DNA of 64,000 nt from Vibrio palustris (GTDB lineage Bacteria; Pseudomonadota; Gammaproteobacteria; Enterobacterales; Vibrionaceae). This document shows, piece after piece, positions 43,898-53,068 of this stretch. Position numbers and translations under genes: made by a program. The notes below the pieces were generated by a model that saw nothing but the letters and a program-made list of their open reading frames with translations, was not told the origin of the DNA and searched no databases. Every line of letters starts with the position of its first letter. Position 1 is the first letter of the stretch. The stretch covers positions 1,116,001 through 1,180,000 of the forward strand of contig NZ_AP024887.1 of the NCBI RefSeq assembly GCF_024346995.1, given 5' to 3'.

Positions 43898-44746
43898 ATG
43901 GAATTGAATCAAATCGACGCTTTGTCCCCTCAGCAAATGGCTTTGCGTGCTTCTGAAGTTGGGGTTGGTAAGGCAACAAAACCACTTTTTAAATCTTTTT
44001 TATTGGCTATATCGGCAGGTATGCAGATTGGTATTGCTTTTGTATTTTACACATTAGTGACAACCGGTACTCAAGATATTGCGTTCGGTTTTACTAAACT
44101 GATCGGCGGACTGGCGTTTAGCTTAGGCTTAATTTTGGTTGTTGTGACCGGCGGTGAGCTCTTTACCAGTTCAGTCTTAACGCTTGTTGCAAAAGCGTGT
44201 GGCAAAATCACCTGGAAGCAAATGCTTAGTAACTGGGCCGTGGTATATGCCGGTAACTTTTGCGGCTCCATGTTACTTGTGGGGATTATGCTACTGACTC
44301 AGCAATATGTGAGTGATCATGGCTTGGTCGGTATCCATGCGATGCATATTTCGCAACATAAGCTGCACCATACGTTTATTCAAGCCGTTGCATTAGGTTT
44401 GATGTGTAACCTTTTAGTGTGCTTGGCTGTGTGGATGACTTTCGGCGCTCGCTCGATGTCTGACAAAGTGTTGTTGCTGATGTTGCCTGTTGCAATGTTC
44501 GTTGCATGTGGTTTTGAGCACTGTATTGCTAACATGTTTCAAGTACCGATGGCCATCGGCATTAAAGCATTTGCTCCAGAAAGTTTTTGGCAAATGACGG
44601 GAACCACCGTTGCGCAATTTGGTGATCTTAACTGGGCAACGTTTATCCTGAATAACCTGATTCCAGTTACCATTGGCAATATGATTGGTGGCGGACTTGT
44701 AGTGGGATTGTTGTACTGGGTCGTATTCTTAAAGAAAAGCGACTAA
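43898..44746 (+). CDS. focA: Formate/nitrite channel FocA
   Basis: FocA exports and imports formate across the inner membrane. The 282-residue protein has six membrane segments (about 31-53, 65-92, 110-132, 162-185, 192-215, 248-275) of the FNT aquaporin-like fold. It carries the family's GGxxFxxG-like and GNxxG sequences (GGLAFSLGLILVV; VYAGNFCG; GNMIGGG) and the HKL-HH-TF region with the histidine typical of the pore. It has no pflB beside it, unlike E. coli. Ribosome site weak. Confidence 0.92.
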   Translation: MELNQIDALSPQQMALRASEVGVGKATKPLFKSFLLAISAGMQIGIAFVFYTLVTTGTQDIAFGFTKLIGGLAFSLGLILVVVTGGELFTSSVLTLVAKACGKITWKQMLSNWAVVYAGNFCGSMLLVGIMLLTQQYVSDHGLVGIHAMHISQHKLHHTFIQAVALGLMCNLLVCLAVWMTFGARSMSDKVLLLMLPVAMFVACGFEHCIANMFQVPMAIGIKAFAPESFWQMTGTTVAQFGDLNWATFILNNLIPVTIGNMIGGGLVVGLLYWVVFLKKSD

Positions 44747-44775
44747 GTCATCCTCAAATTGAGCCTGCTTAACAC

Positions 44776-44807
44776 GAAAAGACGCGATGATATCGCGTCT
44801 TTTTTTA
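44776..44807 (+). terminator. Terminator after focA
   Basis: AAAAGACGCGAT and ATCGCGTCTTTT pair around GAT, followed by TTTAT. Strong intrinsic terminator. Confidence 0.9.
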
Positions 44808-44842
44808 TAGTGATGAGTTCTGATGCATATAAGACTTAAGGG

Positions 44843-44865
44843 TTATCCACATTTTCTGTGGATAA
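44843..44865. promoter_or_regulatory. Head-to-head pair of perfect DnaA boxes
   Basis: TTATCCACA at 44843-44851 and its reverse complement TGTGGATAA at 44857-44865 are both exact matches to the DnaA box consensus, separated by five bases (TTTTC). They form an 11-bp palindrome with the flanking GG/CC. They sit in the focA-fetB gap, after the focA terminator. The same sequence as RNA would form a hairpin, but no U-tract follows. Confidence 0.65.
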
Positions 44866-44953
44866 CCTGTTTCAGAAAAGGTGAGTAACTAAAGTTGCTA
44901 AAAATTAGTGCGTTATTTGCACAATTTAAGGGCGTGAAGTTAGGGGGTGTGTA

Positions 44954-45733
44954 CTAGTTGAGGGTGACTTTACCACTCGAATTTTGGCAACTACGTAAGG
45001 AGAATTGTAAAGTGAGAACCAAAGATGAAGACATAGTGACAAAAATAGCGATCATAATGATTAATTGATATTTAATAGCAACCAGTGGACTCGTGCCGCT
45101 GAGTATTTGTCCTGTCATCATGCCGGGTAAGGTCACTAAGCCAATAGTCGCAATCGAAGCGAGTAAAGGGGCACTCCCTTTTCTTAAGGACTCTTGTACA
45201 AAAATACGTGAAGCATCACTAGGCCGTGCGCCTAACGCAATTGCCGCCTCATACTCATCATAACGCTGTTGAAAGCACGCCGATAAATTCTGCAAACCTA
45301 TAATATTACTGCTGATAGTATTACCAAGTAACATACCCGCAAGGGGAATGAGGTACTGAGCATTATACCAAGGTGAGGGGTGTATTAAGCCGATACACAG
45401 AATTGCTAATACGGGGCACATACTTATTAGCAGTGACGCTGTCACTGAGAGTAGCAGTTTTTTCTGTCTGAGCTTTGCTTTACTGAGCACGCTACTGGCG
45501 CCGACCAAAACCATTACCAACAGCCATGCGCTATTGACCCAGAAATTATTTAATTGGAAAAAGAACGTCAAATAACTCCCCACTAATAATAATTGGATTG
45601 TCATTCTGACTAATGCAATAGCGCTGTCTTTACCAAGCTGTAATTGGTACACATAATTAATACCATAAGGCACAATTAATATTAGCGAGAAGAAGGCGAT
45701 ATCGCCCCAAGAGAGCGCAATAATAGGCTGCAT
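44954..45733 (-). CDS. fetB: FetB-like ABC transporter permease (UPF0014)
   Basis: A 259-residue protein with about seven membrane segments and the UPF0014/FetB signatures LLVGSYL...MVLVGA, PLAGMLLGN and EAAIALGAR, and a final GQILSGTSP. In E. coli FetA (ATPase) and FetB form an iron exporter. No fetA lies next to this gene, so either FetA is encoded elsewhere or this permease uses another ATPase. It is followed upstream at 45774 by an unrelated binding protein. Confidence 0.85.
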   Translation of the reverse strand: MQPIIALSWGDIAFFSLILIVPYGINYVYQLQLGKDSAIALVRMTIQLLLVGSYLTFFFQLNNFWVNSAWLLVMVLVGASSVLSKAKLRQKKLLLSVTASLLISMCPVLAILCIGLIHPSPWYNAQYLIPLAGMLLGNTISSNIIGLQNLSACFQQRYDEYEAAIALGARPSDASRIFVQESLRKGSAPLLASIATIGLVTLPGMMTGQILSGTSPLVAIKYQLIIMIAIFVTMSSSLVLTLQFSLRSCQNSSGKVTLN

Positions 45734-45773
45734 AAAATGGCTTAGTCGTTAGCTGCGATATTACAGTCTACCA

Positions 45774-46517
45774 CTATTGTTCGTAGCGATGAATAATACG
45801 TTCAAGCTCTCCTGAAATACGGATTGCTTTCAGTCCACGGTTAAAAGCGTCGATGTATTCTTTCGCTTTAGGGTTCTCTTTGCCAGAAGCGACATATAAA
45901 CCACTGAATGCGACATTAGGCGAGACTTTTCTAAATTCATTTGGATTAATACCATTCTTTTTCATCGTCCACTGCGCGACACGGTATTCCTCGATAAACA
46001 TGTCGATTCGCCCGGCAAGGACTTTACGAATATTCACCATGAGATTCTCAGCTAATACTTTGTTCGTCCAAGGATTGGCCATAAATTCATCGTCATACGC
46101 ATAGTTCTGTATTGTCCCAACAGTTTTTCCATTGAGATCTTCAAATGTCTTCCAATCAAATACATTGTCTTTGCGCGAAATTAAACTGATTTCGTTATAA
46201 AGATAAGGTTTAGAGAACAGCAATGTTTTATCACGTTTGTTAGAAAACCATGCGGCAATTAGCACAATGTCTCTACCATATTCGGCTTCCTTTAAAGCAC
46301 GTGACCAAGGTTTGATCTCTATCACTAATTGATAGTTTTGACTCTTGAAGGCAGCTCGAGCTATTTCGACAGATAACCCTGATGCTGGTTTGGTGTTGAT
46401 AATGTAGGGAGGCCACTCACCTTGAGCGGCGACAACTATCTTTTGCTCCGCTGCTTGGGCGACAGGGAGCATAATGGAGTAACAGAGCAGTAAAATAAAA
46501 AATCGAGCGATAGGCAT
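45774..46517 (-). CDS. Periplasmic solute-binding protein, family 3
   Basis: The 247-residue protein has a signal peptide (MPIARFFILLLCYSIMLPVAQAA, cleavage near residue 22) and a bacterial extracellular solute-binding domain (SBP_bac_3) with WPPYIINTKPASGLSVEIARAA at its start and the YAYDDE and GRIDMFIEEY stretches. It resembles the amino-acid/cyclic-compound type lacking its own transporter. AGAGGAAACG precedes the ATG. No permease of matching class is adjacent, so it may serve as a sensor partner or be an orphan. Confidence 0.82.
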   Translation of the reverse strand: MPIARFFILLLCYSIMLPVAQAAEQKIVVAAQGEWPPYIINTKPASGLSVEIARAAFKSQNYQLVIEIKPWSRALKEAEYGRDIVLIAAWFSNKRDKTLLFSKPYLYNEISLISRKDNVFDWKTFEDLNGKTVGTIQNYAYDDEFMANPWTNKVLAENLMVNIRKVLAGRIDMFIEEYRVAQWTMKKNGINPNEFRKVSPNVAFSGLYVASGKENPKAKEYIDAFNRGLKAIRISGELERIIHRYEQ

Positions 46518-46648
46518 TACTGTCGTTTCCTCTGGTTTTCACTAGCAATAAGCATAGCTCATGGTGTGAAAACCTGCGTACTCGCAAAGTACTAATTTGT
46601 AAAATTCTTAGTGACTTGTCTCTACTTTTTACTATCTGAACTCAAGAG

Positions 46649-47467
46649 TTAGCGCGCGGAACTTCGCTTACTGTTAGATTTGAATTTGGGCGCTTTATGA
46701 AAATGGCTTTCGATCATACGTTCCGTTATGGGATGTTGTGGATTAGACAAAACGTCCTGCGTATTACCAAACTCAACCACTTCGCCTTCGTGCATCACCA
46801 TTACTTTGTCTGTGATATGTTTTACCACGCCGATATGCTGTGAAACATAGACAAACGATACGCCCATTTCTTCTTGTAGATCTAAGAAGAGATTAATAAT
46901 TTGCGAACGCATGGCCATATCCAGACCGTTTAACGCTTCATCAGCAACAATAATCGAAGGCTGCAAAATTAACGCTCTCGCCAAACATACCCGCTGTTTT
47001 TGACCCGTTGCCAGCATTTGTGGATAAAAATAGGCATGCTCGGGTAATAATCCGACACGGACTAATGTATCTTTCACGCGTTTCATACGGTCTTTCGGTG
47101 ACATAGCGGTATTCCGCTTTAAAGGCCCTTCCAAAATACGGCCTATTTGTAACCTTGGGTTTAAAGACGTATTCGGATCTTGGAATATCATCCGAATCAA
47201 TTTACAACGGGTTGTATAGTCTTTATGGACAAGAGGTTCGCCATTGACCCGTATTTCGCCGCTACTTGGTTCAATCATACCCGAAAGCATGCGTGCTAAT
47301 GTTGATTTTCCCGAGCCATTTTTGCCAATAAACCCGACTGTTTGTCCGGCTTCAAGGCAAAAACTGACAGGTTTCACCGCTTGATGCACTTCTTTGTGAA
47401 AAAGTCCTGAGCGGGTGACAAAGTTTTTCGATAAATTATCCACTTCTAATAAAGAGGTATTAATCAT
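46649..47467 (-). CDS. sapF: Sap transporter ATP-binding protein SapF
   Basis: SapF is the second ATPase of the SapABCDF importer/exporter system. The 272-residue ABC protein has Walker A GKNGSGKST near residues 47-55, a Q-loop in IFQDP, a variant signature LATGQKQR (family LSGGQ), and Walker B IIVADEAL. In other bacteria SapABCDF affects antimicrobial-peptide resistance and potassium uptake, and E. coli SapBCDF exports putrescine. The Sap genes overlap or are nearly contiguous here in the order A, B, C, D, F. Confidence 0.93.
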   Translation of the reverse strand: MINTSLLEVDNLSKNFVTRSGLFHKEVHQAVKPVSFCLEAGQTVGFIGKNGSGKSTLARMLSGMIEPSSGEIRVNGEPLVHKDYTTRCKLIRMIFQDPNTSLNPRLQIGRILEGPLKRNTAMSPKDRMKRVKDTLVRVGLLPEHAYFYPQMLATGQKQRVCLARALILQPSIIVADEALNGLDMAMRSQIINLFLDLQEEMGVSFVYVSQHIGVVKHITDKVMVMHEGEVVEFGNTQDVLSNPQHPITERMIESHFHKAPKFKSNSKRSSAR

Positions 47468-47473
47468 GATTAC

Positions 47474-48460
47474 TTACTCCATATTAAGAGGGAAATGACA
47501 CGAATATTTGTGGGTTTTTACCCAACGAGTTCTCGGCACTTCAACACATTGCCGCTGCGCGTGTGGACAGCGCGGGCCTAAACGACAGCCAATGGGTAAA
47601 TGCTGTAATGGTGGGATTGAACCTGGCAATGATTGCAATTTTTGTTTCGGCGGGATCCAATCACTAAAATCTGGCATCGCTCTTAAGAGTGCGACGGTGT
47701 ATGGGTGTTTAGGATATTCGAGCAAATGCGCCGTCTCTGCTGATTCCACGGATTGTCCACAATACATGACGGTAATGCGATCAGCCCATTGTGTAATGGT
47801 ATTTAAATCATGGCCAATCAATAAGATAGAAGTATTACCCACTTGGTTCATACGGCTTAGTAAGCGTAGGATCTGTGATTGGGTAATAGGGTCCAAGTCA
47901 TTAGTCGGCTCATCGGCAATCAGTAATTTTGGCTTAGTCGCAATGGCCATGGCAATCATGATTTTTTGACACTCACCATCGGTGAGCTCATAAGAATAGC
48001 TCTTCATGACACGGCGATGATCTTTAATGCCCACTTTATGTAATAAGGCAATGGCTTGCTGTTTACGCCACCGTCTTTTTTGCCACCAGCGACCTTTAAA
48101 TGTGCGTTCGGGAATCGATTCTTCAAGCTGTTTACCCACTTCATCAGAGGGATCCAAACACGTAGAGGGTTCTTGGAATATCATAGCAATATCACGAGCA
48201 ATCACACGGCGACGCTCTCGTGGTGTCAGTTGTAATAAATCAATATTATCCAAACGTAGCCGATCCGCGGTAATGCGCCAGTTATCTTTGGTTACACCGA
48301 CGAGCGCTTTAGCCACTAAGCTTTTTCCCGATCCTGATTCCCCGACGAGTCCGCGAATTTGACCTTCGGACATCGTTAGACTCATCCGGTCAACGGCTTT
48401 AACCAAGCCTTGGGGTGTGTCTATCTCGATCGTGAGATGGCGAATATCTAAAATAGGCAT
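47474..48460 (-). CDS. sapD: Sap transporter ATP-binding protein SapD
   Basis: A 328-residue oligopeptide-type ABC ATPase with Walker A GESGSGKS near 38-45, a Q-loop in IFQEPS, an altered signature SYELTDGE, and Walker [13 protein letters not shown]. The C-terminal oligopeptide/dipeptide extension has three cysteines in the region [15 protein letters not shown], which may bind an iron-sulphur cluster or zinc. It starts by a one-base overlap at the sapC stop and ends six bases before sapF. Confidence 0.94.
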   Translation of the reverse strand: MPILDIRHLTIEIDTPQGLVKAVDRMSLTMSEGQIRGLVGESGSGKSLVAKALVGVTKDNWRITADRLRLDNIDLLQLTPRERRRVIARDIAMIFQEPSTCLDPSDEVGKQLEESIPERTFKGRWWQKRRWRKQQAIALLHKVGIKDHRRVMKSYSYELTDGECQKIMIAMAIATKPKLLIADEPTNDLDPITQSQILRLLSRMNQVGNTSILLIGHDLNTITQWADRITVMYCGQSVESAETAHLLEYPKHPYTVALLRAMPDFSDWIPPKQKLQSLPGSIPPLQHLPIGCRLGPRCPHAQRQCVEVPRTRWVKTHKYSCHFPLNME

Positions 48461-49347
48461 TATTCCACTCCCGCTTTTAGTGCTTGACGTACGCCTTCAC
48501 CGACTAAGTTGACCATGATGACGGTAAACATAATCGCGATACCGGGTAATGTCACGGTCCAAGGAGCCAGATAAATCAATTCGACAGAGTCGCCAAGCAT
48601 CGCGCCCCACTCAGTACTAGGGGCTTGCGCGCCTAAACCAAGAAAACCTAAAGCGGTAATATCCAGAATGGCGCTGGTTAATGCTAACGCCATTTCTGCG
48701 ACGATCATTGGCAATATATTCGGTAAAATTGAGTGCCAAAATAAATAAAAATCGCTCGCACCATCAAGCCGTGCAGCCATGATGTAATCTTTTTCGACTT
48801 CGTTATGTACTGCTAAGTACACTGAACGTATGAAACGTGGAATGAGCGCGAGACCGATCGCGAGTAATACATTGAATTCCCCAAATCCTAAAAAAGCGAC
48901 AAAAATGATCGCCAACAATAAAGAGGGGATAGACATAACAGTATCAAACAAATGGTTCAAAATACTGGATGCCCAACCTTTCGTCATCCCAGCCATAAAA
49001 CCGATCGAGCAGCCGACAAGGCTAGCAAGAAACGTAATAATGATTGAGGCGCCAAAGGTAAGCCTTGTGCCATCGATAAGGCGAGATAAAATATCTCGAC
49101 CTAAATCATCGGTTCCAAAGAAGTGCTCAACTTGGCCATTCATATCCCAAGAGGGCGGTAACAATAATTGATGGCTTTGCGCATGGGGATCATGAGGAGC
49201 AATCCATAAAGAAGACAGCGTAATAAGCACTAAAATGAATAAGGCCCATAACCCAAACATACTCAGTTTATCGGTTCGATAACTGCGCCAAAAACGCTGG
49301 AACTGAGTCGGGATGTGATCTTCTTGATAAATATTAGTGGTTAGCAT
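48460..49347 (-). CDS. sapC: Sap transporter permease SapC
   Basis: A 295-residue permease of the DppC type. An N-terminal membrane helix is followed by the [18 protein letters not shown] stretch, and later by the EAA-like loop [21 protein letters not shown] with several membrane segments. It pairs with SapB. The start overlaps sapB by 14 bases. Confidence 0.94.
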   Translation of the reverse strand: MLTTNIYQEDHIPTQFQRFWRSYRTDKLSMFGLWALFILVLITLSSLWIAPHDPHAQSHQLLLPPSWDMNGQVEHFFGTDDLGRDILSRLIDGTRLTFGASIIITFLASLVGCSIGFMAGMTKGWASSILNHLFDTVMSIPSLLLAIIFVAFLGFGEFNVLLAIGLALIPRFIRSVYLAVHNEVEKDYIMAARLDGASDFYLFWHSILPNILPMIVAEMALALTSAILDITALGFLGLGAQAPSTEWGAMLGDSVELIYLAPWTVTLPGIAIMFTVIMVNLVGEGVRQALKAGVE

Positions 49348-50296
49348 ACCAGTCTTTCCTTACCAGTGGGTTCACCATTGCACCAACTAAATCTGAAATA
49401 ATAATCGCGGTGAGAACTAAACATCCAATCACCATCACTCCAGCTTGAATCGAGGTGTAATCCTGACTGGATAATGCATCTAATAACCAGCGACCAATTC
49501 CCGGCCAATCGAAGATAGACTCAGTAATAATTGCGAGTGTCAGCATACTGGATAATTGCACACCGAATTTAGGAATAATAGGCGGAATCGCATTACGTAA
49601 CACATGTTGCGTAATGATTTCAAAATTGGATAAACCTTTAATTCTTGCTGCGCGCACATAGTTTTGTGACATCACATCAGACACCGAGGTTCTCATCAAG
49701 GTAATCACCTGCGTGGTCGGAGAGATGGCCAATACGATACAAGGCATGATCATATGAGTAATCACACTTTGCACCGCCGCGGTGTGATATGGGCCAGTGG
49801 ATAGCAACGCATCGATCAGTGCAAACCCGGTAATATGTTTCACGTCATATAATAAGTCATAGCGACCCGAGACTGGTAATAAGCCTAAATGAAAAGAAAA
49901 CAGCATGATCATCATTAATGCCACCCAAAAAATCGGGGCAGAGTAACCGGACATAGACACAAATTTAATCACGGTATCGAGGTTTTTACCTTGTTTCATT
50001 CCGGCCACGGTCCCAATTGGCAAACCGATAATTAGTGAAAATATAAACGCGACAATACACAAATCGAGAGTGGCAGGAAAGACTAACGCGAGCTCTTTAA
50101 TAATCGGCACGCCATCCTTGGTGGTCCCAAAATTTAAATGGAGTAACTCTTTAATATAAGTTAACCATCCTGGGAAAAAGGCTTGTTGTGACCATGGCGA
50201 AATAGGATCGAGCCGTAACAGGTTATAACCGACGAGAGTTAATACAAGTAGGGTCACAATAAACAGAAATAAGCGGCGTACAGTATAATTTAGCAT
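49334..50296 (-). CDS. sapB: Sap transporter permease SapB
   Basis: A 320-residue DppB-type permease with six membrane segments and the EAA-like loop YVRAARIKGLSNFEIITQHV, followed by IPPIIPKFGVQL. Length fits E. coli SapB (321). Its first base overlaps the last base of the sapA stop, so the two are coupled. Confidence 0.94.
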   Translation of the reverse strand: MLNYTVRRLFLFIVTLLVLTLVGYNLLRLDPISPWSQQAFFPGWLTYIKELLHLNFGTTKDGVPIIKELALVFPATLDLCIVAFIFSLIIGLPIGTVAGMKQGKNLDTVIKFVSMSGYSAPIFWVALMMIMLFSFHLGLLPVSGRYDLLYDVKHITGFALIDALLSTGPYHTAAVQSVITHMIMPCIVLAISPTTQVITLMRTSVSDVMSQNYVRAARIKGLSNFEIITQHVLRNAIPPIIPKFGVQLSSMLTLAIITESIFDWPGIGRWLLDALSSQDYTSIQAGVMVIGCLVLTAIIISDLVGAMVNPLVRKDWYANH

Positions 50297-51918
50297 TAGT
50301 TCTTCACCCTCTCGACTGTATTAAACGGCTGCAAGTTGAAAGGAGTCATTTGAATACCAGACAGGGAGTCGTTATAAGCGTTAAATTGCTTTCCATGAGC
50401 GAGTGGGATCAGTGGAAATTCTTGATTGAGTATATTTTGCGCTTGTTTATACAAGTTCAAACGATAGCGAGGTCGAGTGACTTCCAGTGCTAAATCGAGA
50501 ATAAAATCAAAATCCTTATTACACCACATTGAATAATTCAAGCCGGCTTTATTCGCATCACAAGAGAGTAGAGGACGTAAAAAACTGTCCGGATCGGTTG
50601 TAGTACCTTCCCAGCCAGTTAAGTATATATCAATATCATCACGTGCGGCGAGCTCATTGCGTGTTAAACGCTCTTCTGGCACCAAGGTAACCGTTATTCC
50701 GACATCGGCTAAATTCGATTGAATTAACTCGGCCGTTTTGCGTGGGCTCGGATCGTAACGCCGCGGCGCGGCGGGGACTGACATGGTTAATTCTAATCCA
50801 TGCTCAAAACCTGCTGCACGCAACAAGGCTAACGCGTAATTTCTGTCAAAACGAATTTGTGAAGAATCGCGGTTATAGGCCCAAGAAGTCGGCGGTAAAA
50901 TATTATAAGCAATACTGCCTGTACCATAAAACACGGAATCTAATATATTTTGGCGATTAATCGCATAACTGATCGCTTTGCGCACGCGAACATCATCAAG
51001 CCCATTTTTCGCTGTATTCAAGGCTAAAAACGCGACATTCATGGCAGGCTTTGAGGTTAATGCAATATGTTTATGACGTTTAATTGTCGGTAACTGGCTG
51101 GCAATGGGAGCATTAAGAACATCGCACTCTCCACTTAATAATTTGGCCAGTGAGCCTGTCCCGCGTTGGGATATATTCAGCACTACTTGCTGCATTTTAG
51201 CCACGCCATCCCAATAATGATTGTTGCGCTTTAAACGTACATAGTCGTTAATTTCATAATCGCTGAGATAGAATGGGCCTGTACCAACAGGGTGAGTATC
51301 AAGATGCTCTTTCTCTCCGTTACGCTGTAACTTATTAGCGTATTCTTTCGATAGCACGACAGCATGTGGTGTCGCTAAGTTTTCGAGAAAACTATTATTA
51401 GGGTGATTGAGCGTAAATTTTACCGTGTATTTGTCAACCGCTTTGACGCTCAGTAACATATTTTGAAAATCAAGTCCGGTAAACCACGGGTAAACACCAC
51501 CATGCACATAGTGGTAAGGATTGTTTGCATCAATAATACGACGAAAACTGAATACGACGTCAGCGGCGTTCATAGTGCGGCTGGGTGTAAACCAAGACGT
51601 GGTTTGAAACGGAATGTCGTGGCGTAAATCAAACGTGTATTCGGTTCCCGCTTGGTTGACATGCCAGCTTTTCGCTAGGCTTGGAACAGGTTTCAGGGTC
51701 TCTGAGTCAAGCGTCAGTAGTGTATTATAAATTTGCGGGCTTAATACATCGACAGTGATGCCACTATCAACAAGCTGAGGATTGAAAGTGCTCAGGCTGC
51801 CTTGGCCACAATAGACAAACCCAGATTGACGAACCTTATTTTGGTCAGCCGTTTTTTCACAGCCGGTTAACAGGTTGAGTGCGCAAATGCTTAACGCTAA
51901 TTTGAGAAGTATTTTCAT
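50296..51918 (-). CDS. sapA: Sap transporter periplasmic binding lipoprotein SapA
   Basis: SapA is the family-5 (DppA/OppA type) binding protein of the Sap system. The 540-residue protein has a lipoprotein-like signal MKILLKLALSICALNLLTGC, with Cys20 as the lipid site, and the SBP_bac_5 signature near LAKSWHVNQAGTEYTFDLR, ending in QEFPLIPLAHG. I chose ATG 51918 because the N-terminus is then a clean signal; in-frame ATGs at 51978 and 51960 add basic/hydrophilic residues. No pspF is seen upstream as found in E. coli. It is the first gene of the sap operon. Confidence 0.92.
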   Translation of the reverse strand: MKILLKLALSICALNLLTGCEKTADQNKVRQSGFVYCGQGSLSTFNPQLVDSGITVDVLSPQIYNTLLTLDSETLKPVPSLAKSWHVNQAGTEYTFDLRHDIPFQTTSWFTPSRTMNAADVVFSFRRIIDANNPYHYVHGGVYPWFTGLDFQNMLLSVKAVDKYTVKFTLNHPNNSFLENLATPHAVVLSKEYANKLQRNGEKEHLDTHPVGTGPFYLSDYEINDYVRLKRNNHYWDGVAKMQQVVLNISQRGTGSLAKLLSGECDVLNAPIASQLPTIKRHKHIALTSKPAMNVAFLALNTAKNGLDDVRVRKAISYAINRQNILDSVFYGTGSIAYNILPPTSWAYNRDSSQIRFDRNYALALLRAAGFEHGLELTMSVPAAPRRYDPSPRKTAELIQSNLADVGITVTLVPEERLTRNELAARDDIDIYLTGWEGTTTDPDSFLRPLLSCDANKAGLNYSMWCNKDFDFILDLALEVTRPRYRLNLYKQAQNILNQEFPLIPLAHGKQFNAYNDSLSGIQMTPFNLQPFNTVERVKN

Positions 51919-52388
51919 ATCAAAAACGAGTCTGAGCGGACGTTGCCTTTCAGAATTCATGGCCTTAAGAAAAATCACGCTAATTTACCATTTTTAAATC
52001 GATTAAACCAAGGGAAAACTGACTTCGTCGAGACATCATCGTATTCCCCATACTTGTTATGTTAACTGGATGCTTGCTCACTCGCTTTTGATATCGATGA
52101 ACGCGTAATCTATAAATGTTAGCGTAATGGTCGTGAATATACGTGGTCACTCGAGATGCTTCCTTAACAATAGCGATTTCTTGTAGTGGTTGCCATGTTT
52201 TATCATCGCGAGCATGATTAAAACTGTGTCTAATCATGAAAGTGAGATGAAATCCCTGGGTGATAGCATCCAAGGATATCGACACACCGCGAATGTCTAC
52301 GCAAAGTAATAGTGATAGTGATACCGTTATTCTCTAAGATAATATCGGCTATCAAAACCCTAGATGCGATAAATAATAAGGATGCCCC
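51919..52388. other. sapA-tag divergent spacer
   Basis: A 470-base gap. The sapA promoter must lie on the minus strand here. A minus-strand frame at 51980-52285 (101 codons) starts at an ATG without a ribosome site, and its product (MSISLDAITQGFHLTF...) looks unlike known proteins; it might be part of a remnant or chance. AATAAGGATGCCCC is the ribosome site of tag. I see nothing else assignable. Confidence 0.35.
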
Positions 52389-52979
52389 ATGGAAAGCACA
52401 CGCTCTAATCACAACGGTATGATTGACTGCGCATGGCCACTGAATCATTTTTTAGAGCAAACATACCATGATAAAGAATGGGGAAAACCCGTACATGATG
52501 ATACTCAGCTATTCGAATTTTTGACGTTAGAAGGTGCACAAGCTGGCTTGAATTGGTTAACGATTTTAAAGAAGCGCGAAGGGTATCGAGAAGCGTTTAT
52601 GCAGTATGATCTGACACGTTTGGCGCAAAAAACTGAAAACGATGTGGAAGCATTTATTGGGCCTTACGATATTGTCAAAAATCGCCGTAAAATCGCGTCG
52701 GTATTTTCGAATGCCAGAGCCGCTATTGCATTGCAAGAGGAAGTGGGTTCTTTAGATAAGGCGTTGTGGCAATTTGTTGACGGTAAACCCATTGTTAATG
52801 ACTGGACGAGCCGTGAGCAGATACCAGCGTGGACAGACACCTCAAAACGTATGAGCAAGTTTTTGAAAAAGCGCGGTTTTAAATTTGTTGGCGAAACCAT
52901 TTGTTATGCGTTTATGCAGGCAACTGGCATGGTTAACGATCATTTAGTGGGATGCCCCTATAAACATCGTGTGGTGTAA
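52389..52979 (+). CDS. tag: DNA-3-methyladenine glycosylase I
   Basis: Tag excises 3-methyladenine from alkylated DNA. The 196-residue protein shows YHDKEWGKPVHDD near 26-38, EGAQAGLNWLTILKKREGYREAF near 49-71 with the catalytic acidic residues, and the zinc residues (Cys near the start in CAWP, His at YHD, and the late GMVNDHLVGCP). It is intact. A stem-loop lies 38 bases downstream between it and metC. Confidence 0.95.
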   Translation: MESTRSNHNGMIDCAWPLNHFLEQTYHDKEWGKPVHDDTQLFEFLTLEGAQAGLNWLTILKKREGYREAFMQYDLTRLAQKTENDVEAFIGPYDIVKNRRKIASVFSNARAAIALQEEVGSLDKALWQFVDGKPIVNDWTSREQIPAWTDTSKRMSKFLKKRGFKFVGETICYAFMQATGMVNDHLVGCPYKHRVV

Positions 52980-53016
52980 CCGCATTTTAATAGGTTGTGG
53001 TCAACCATATATTAAG

Positions 53017-53047
53017 CCCCCTCTATTGAAAGAACAAATAGAGGGGG
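53017..53047. terminator. Terminator-like hairpin between tag and metC
   Basis: CCCCCTCTATT and AATAGAGGGGG form a perfect 11-bp stem with a 9-base loop between the two convergent genes. The flanking T-tracts are weak on both strands, so it may act as a bidirectional but imperfect terminator or as an mRNA end cap. Confidence 0.6.
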
Positions 53048-53068
53048 AGAGCAACAATAGACCTATTT

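Noticed and set aside
51980..52285. Minus-strand 101-codon frame upstream of sapA
   Set aside because: It has no ribosome site, no recognisable domain, and no clear signal or membrane segment; it fills a promoter region, so it is kept only as a note in the spacer entry.
52993..53006. Short GGTTG/CAACC hairpin just after tag
   Set aside because: A 5-bp stem with a 4-base loop is expected often by chance, and the larger stem next to it is the better terminator candidate.
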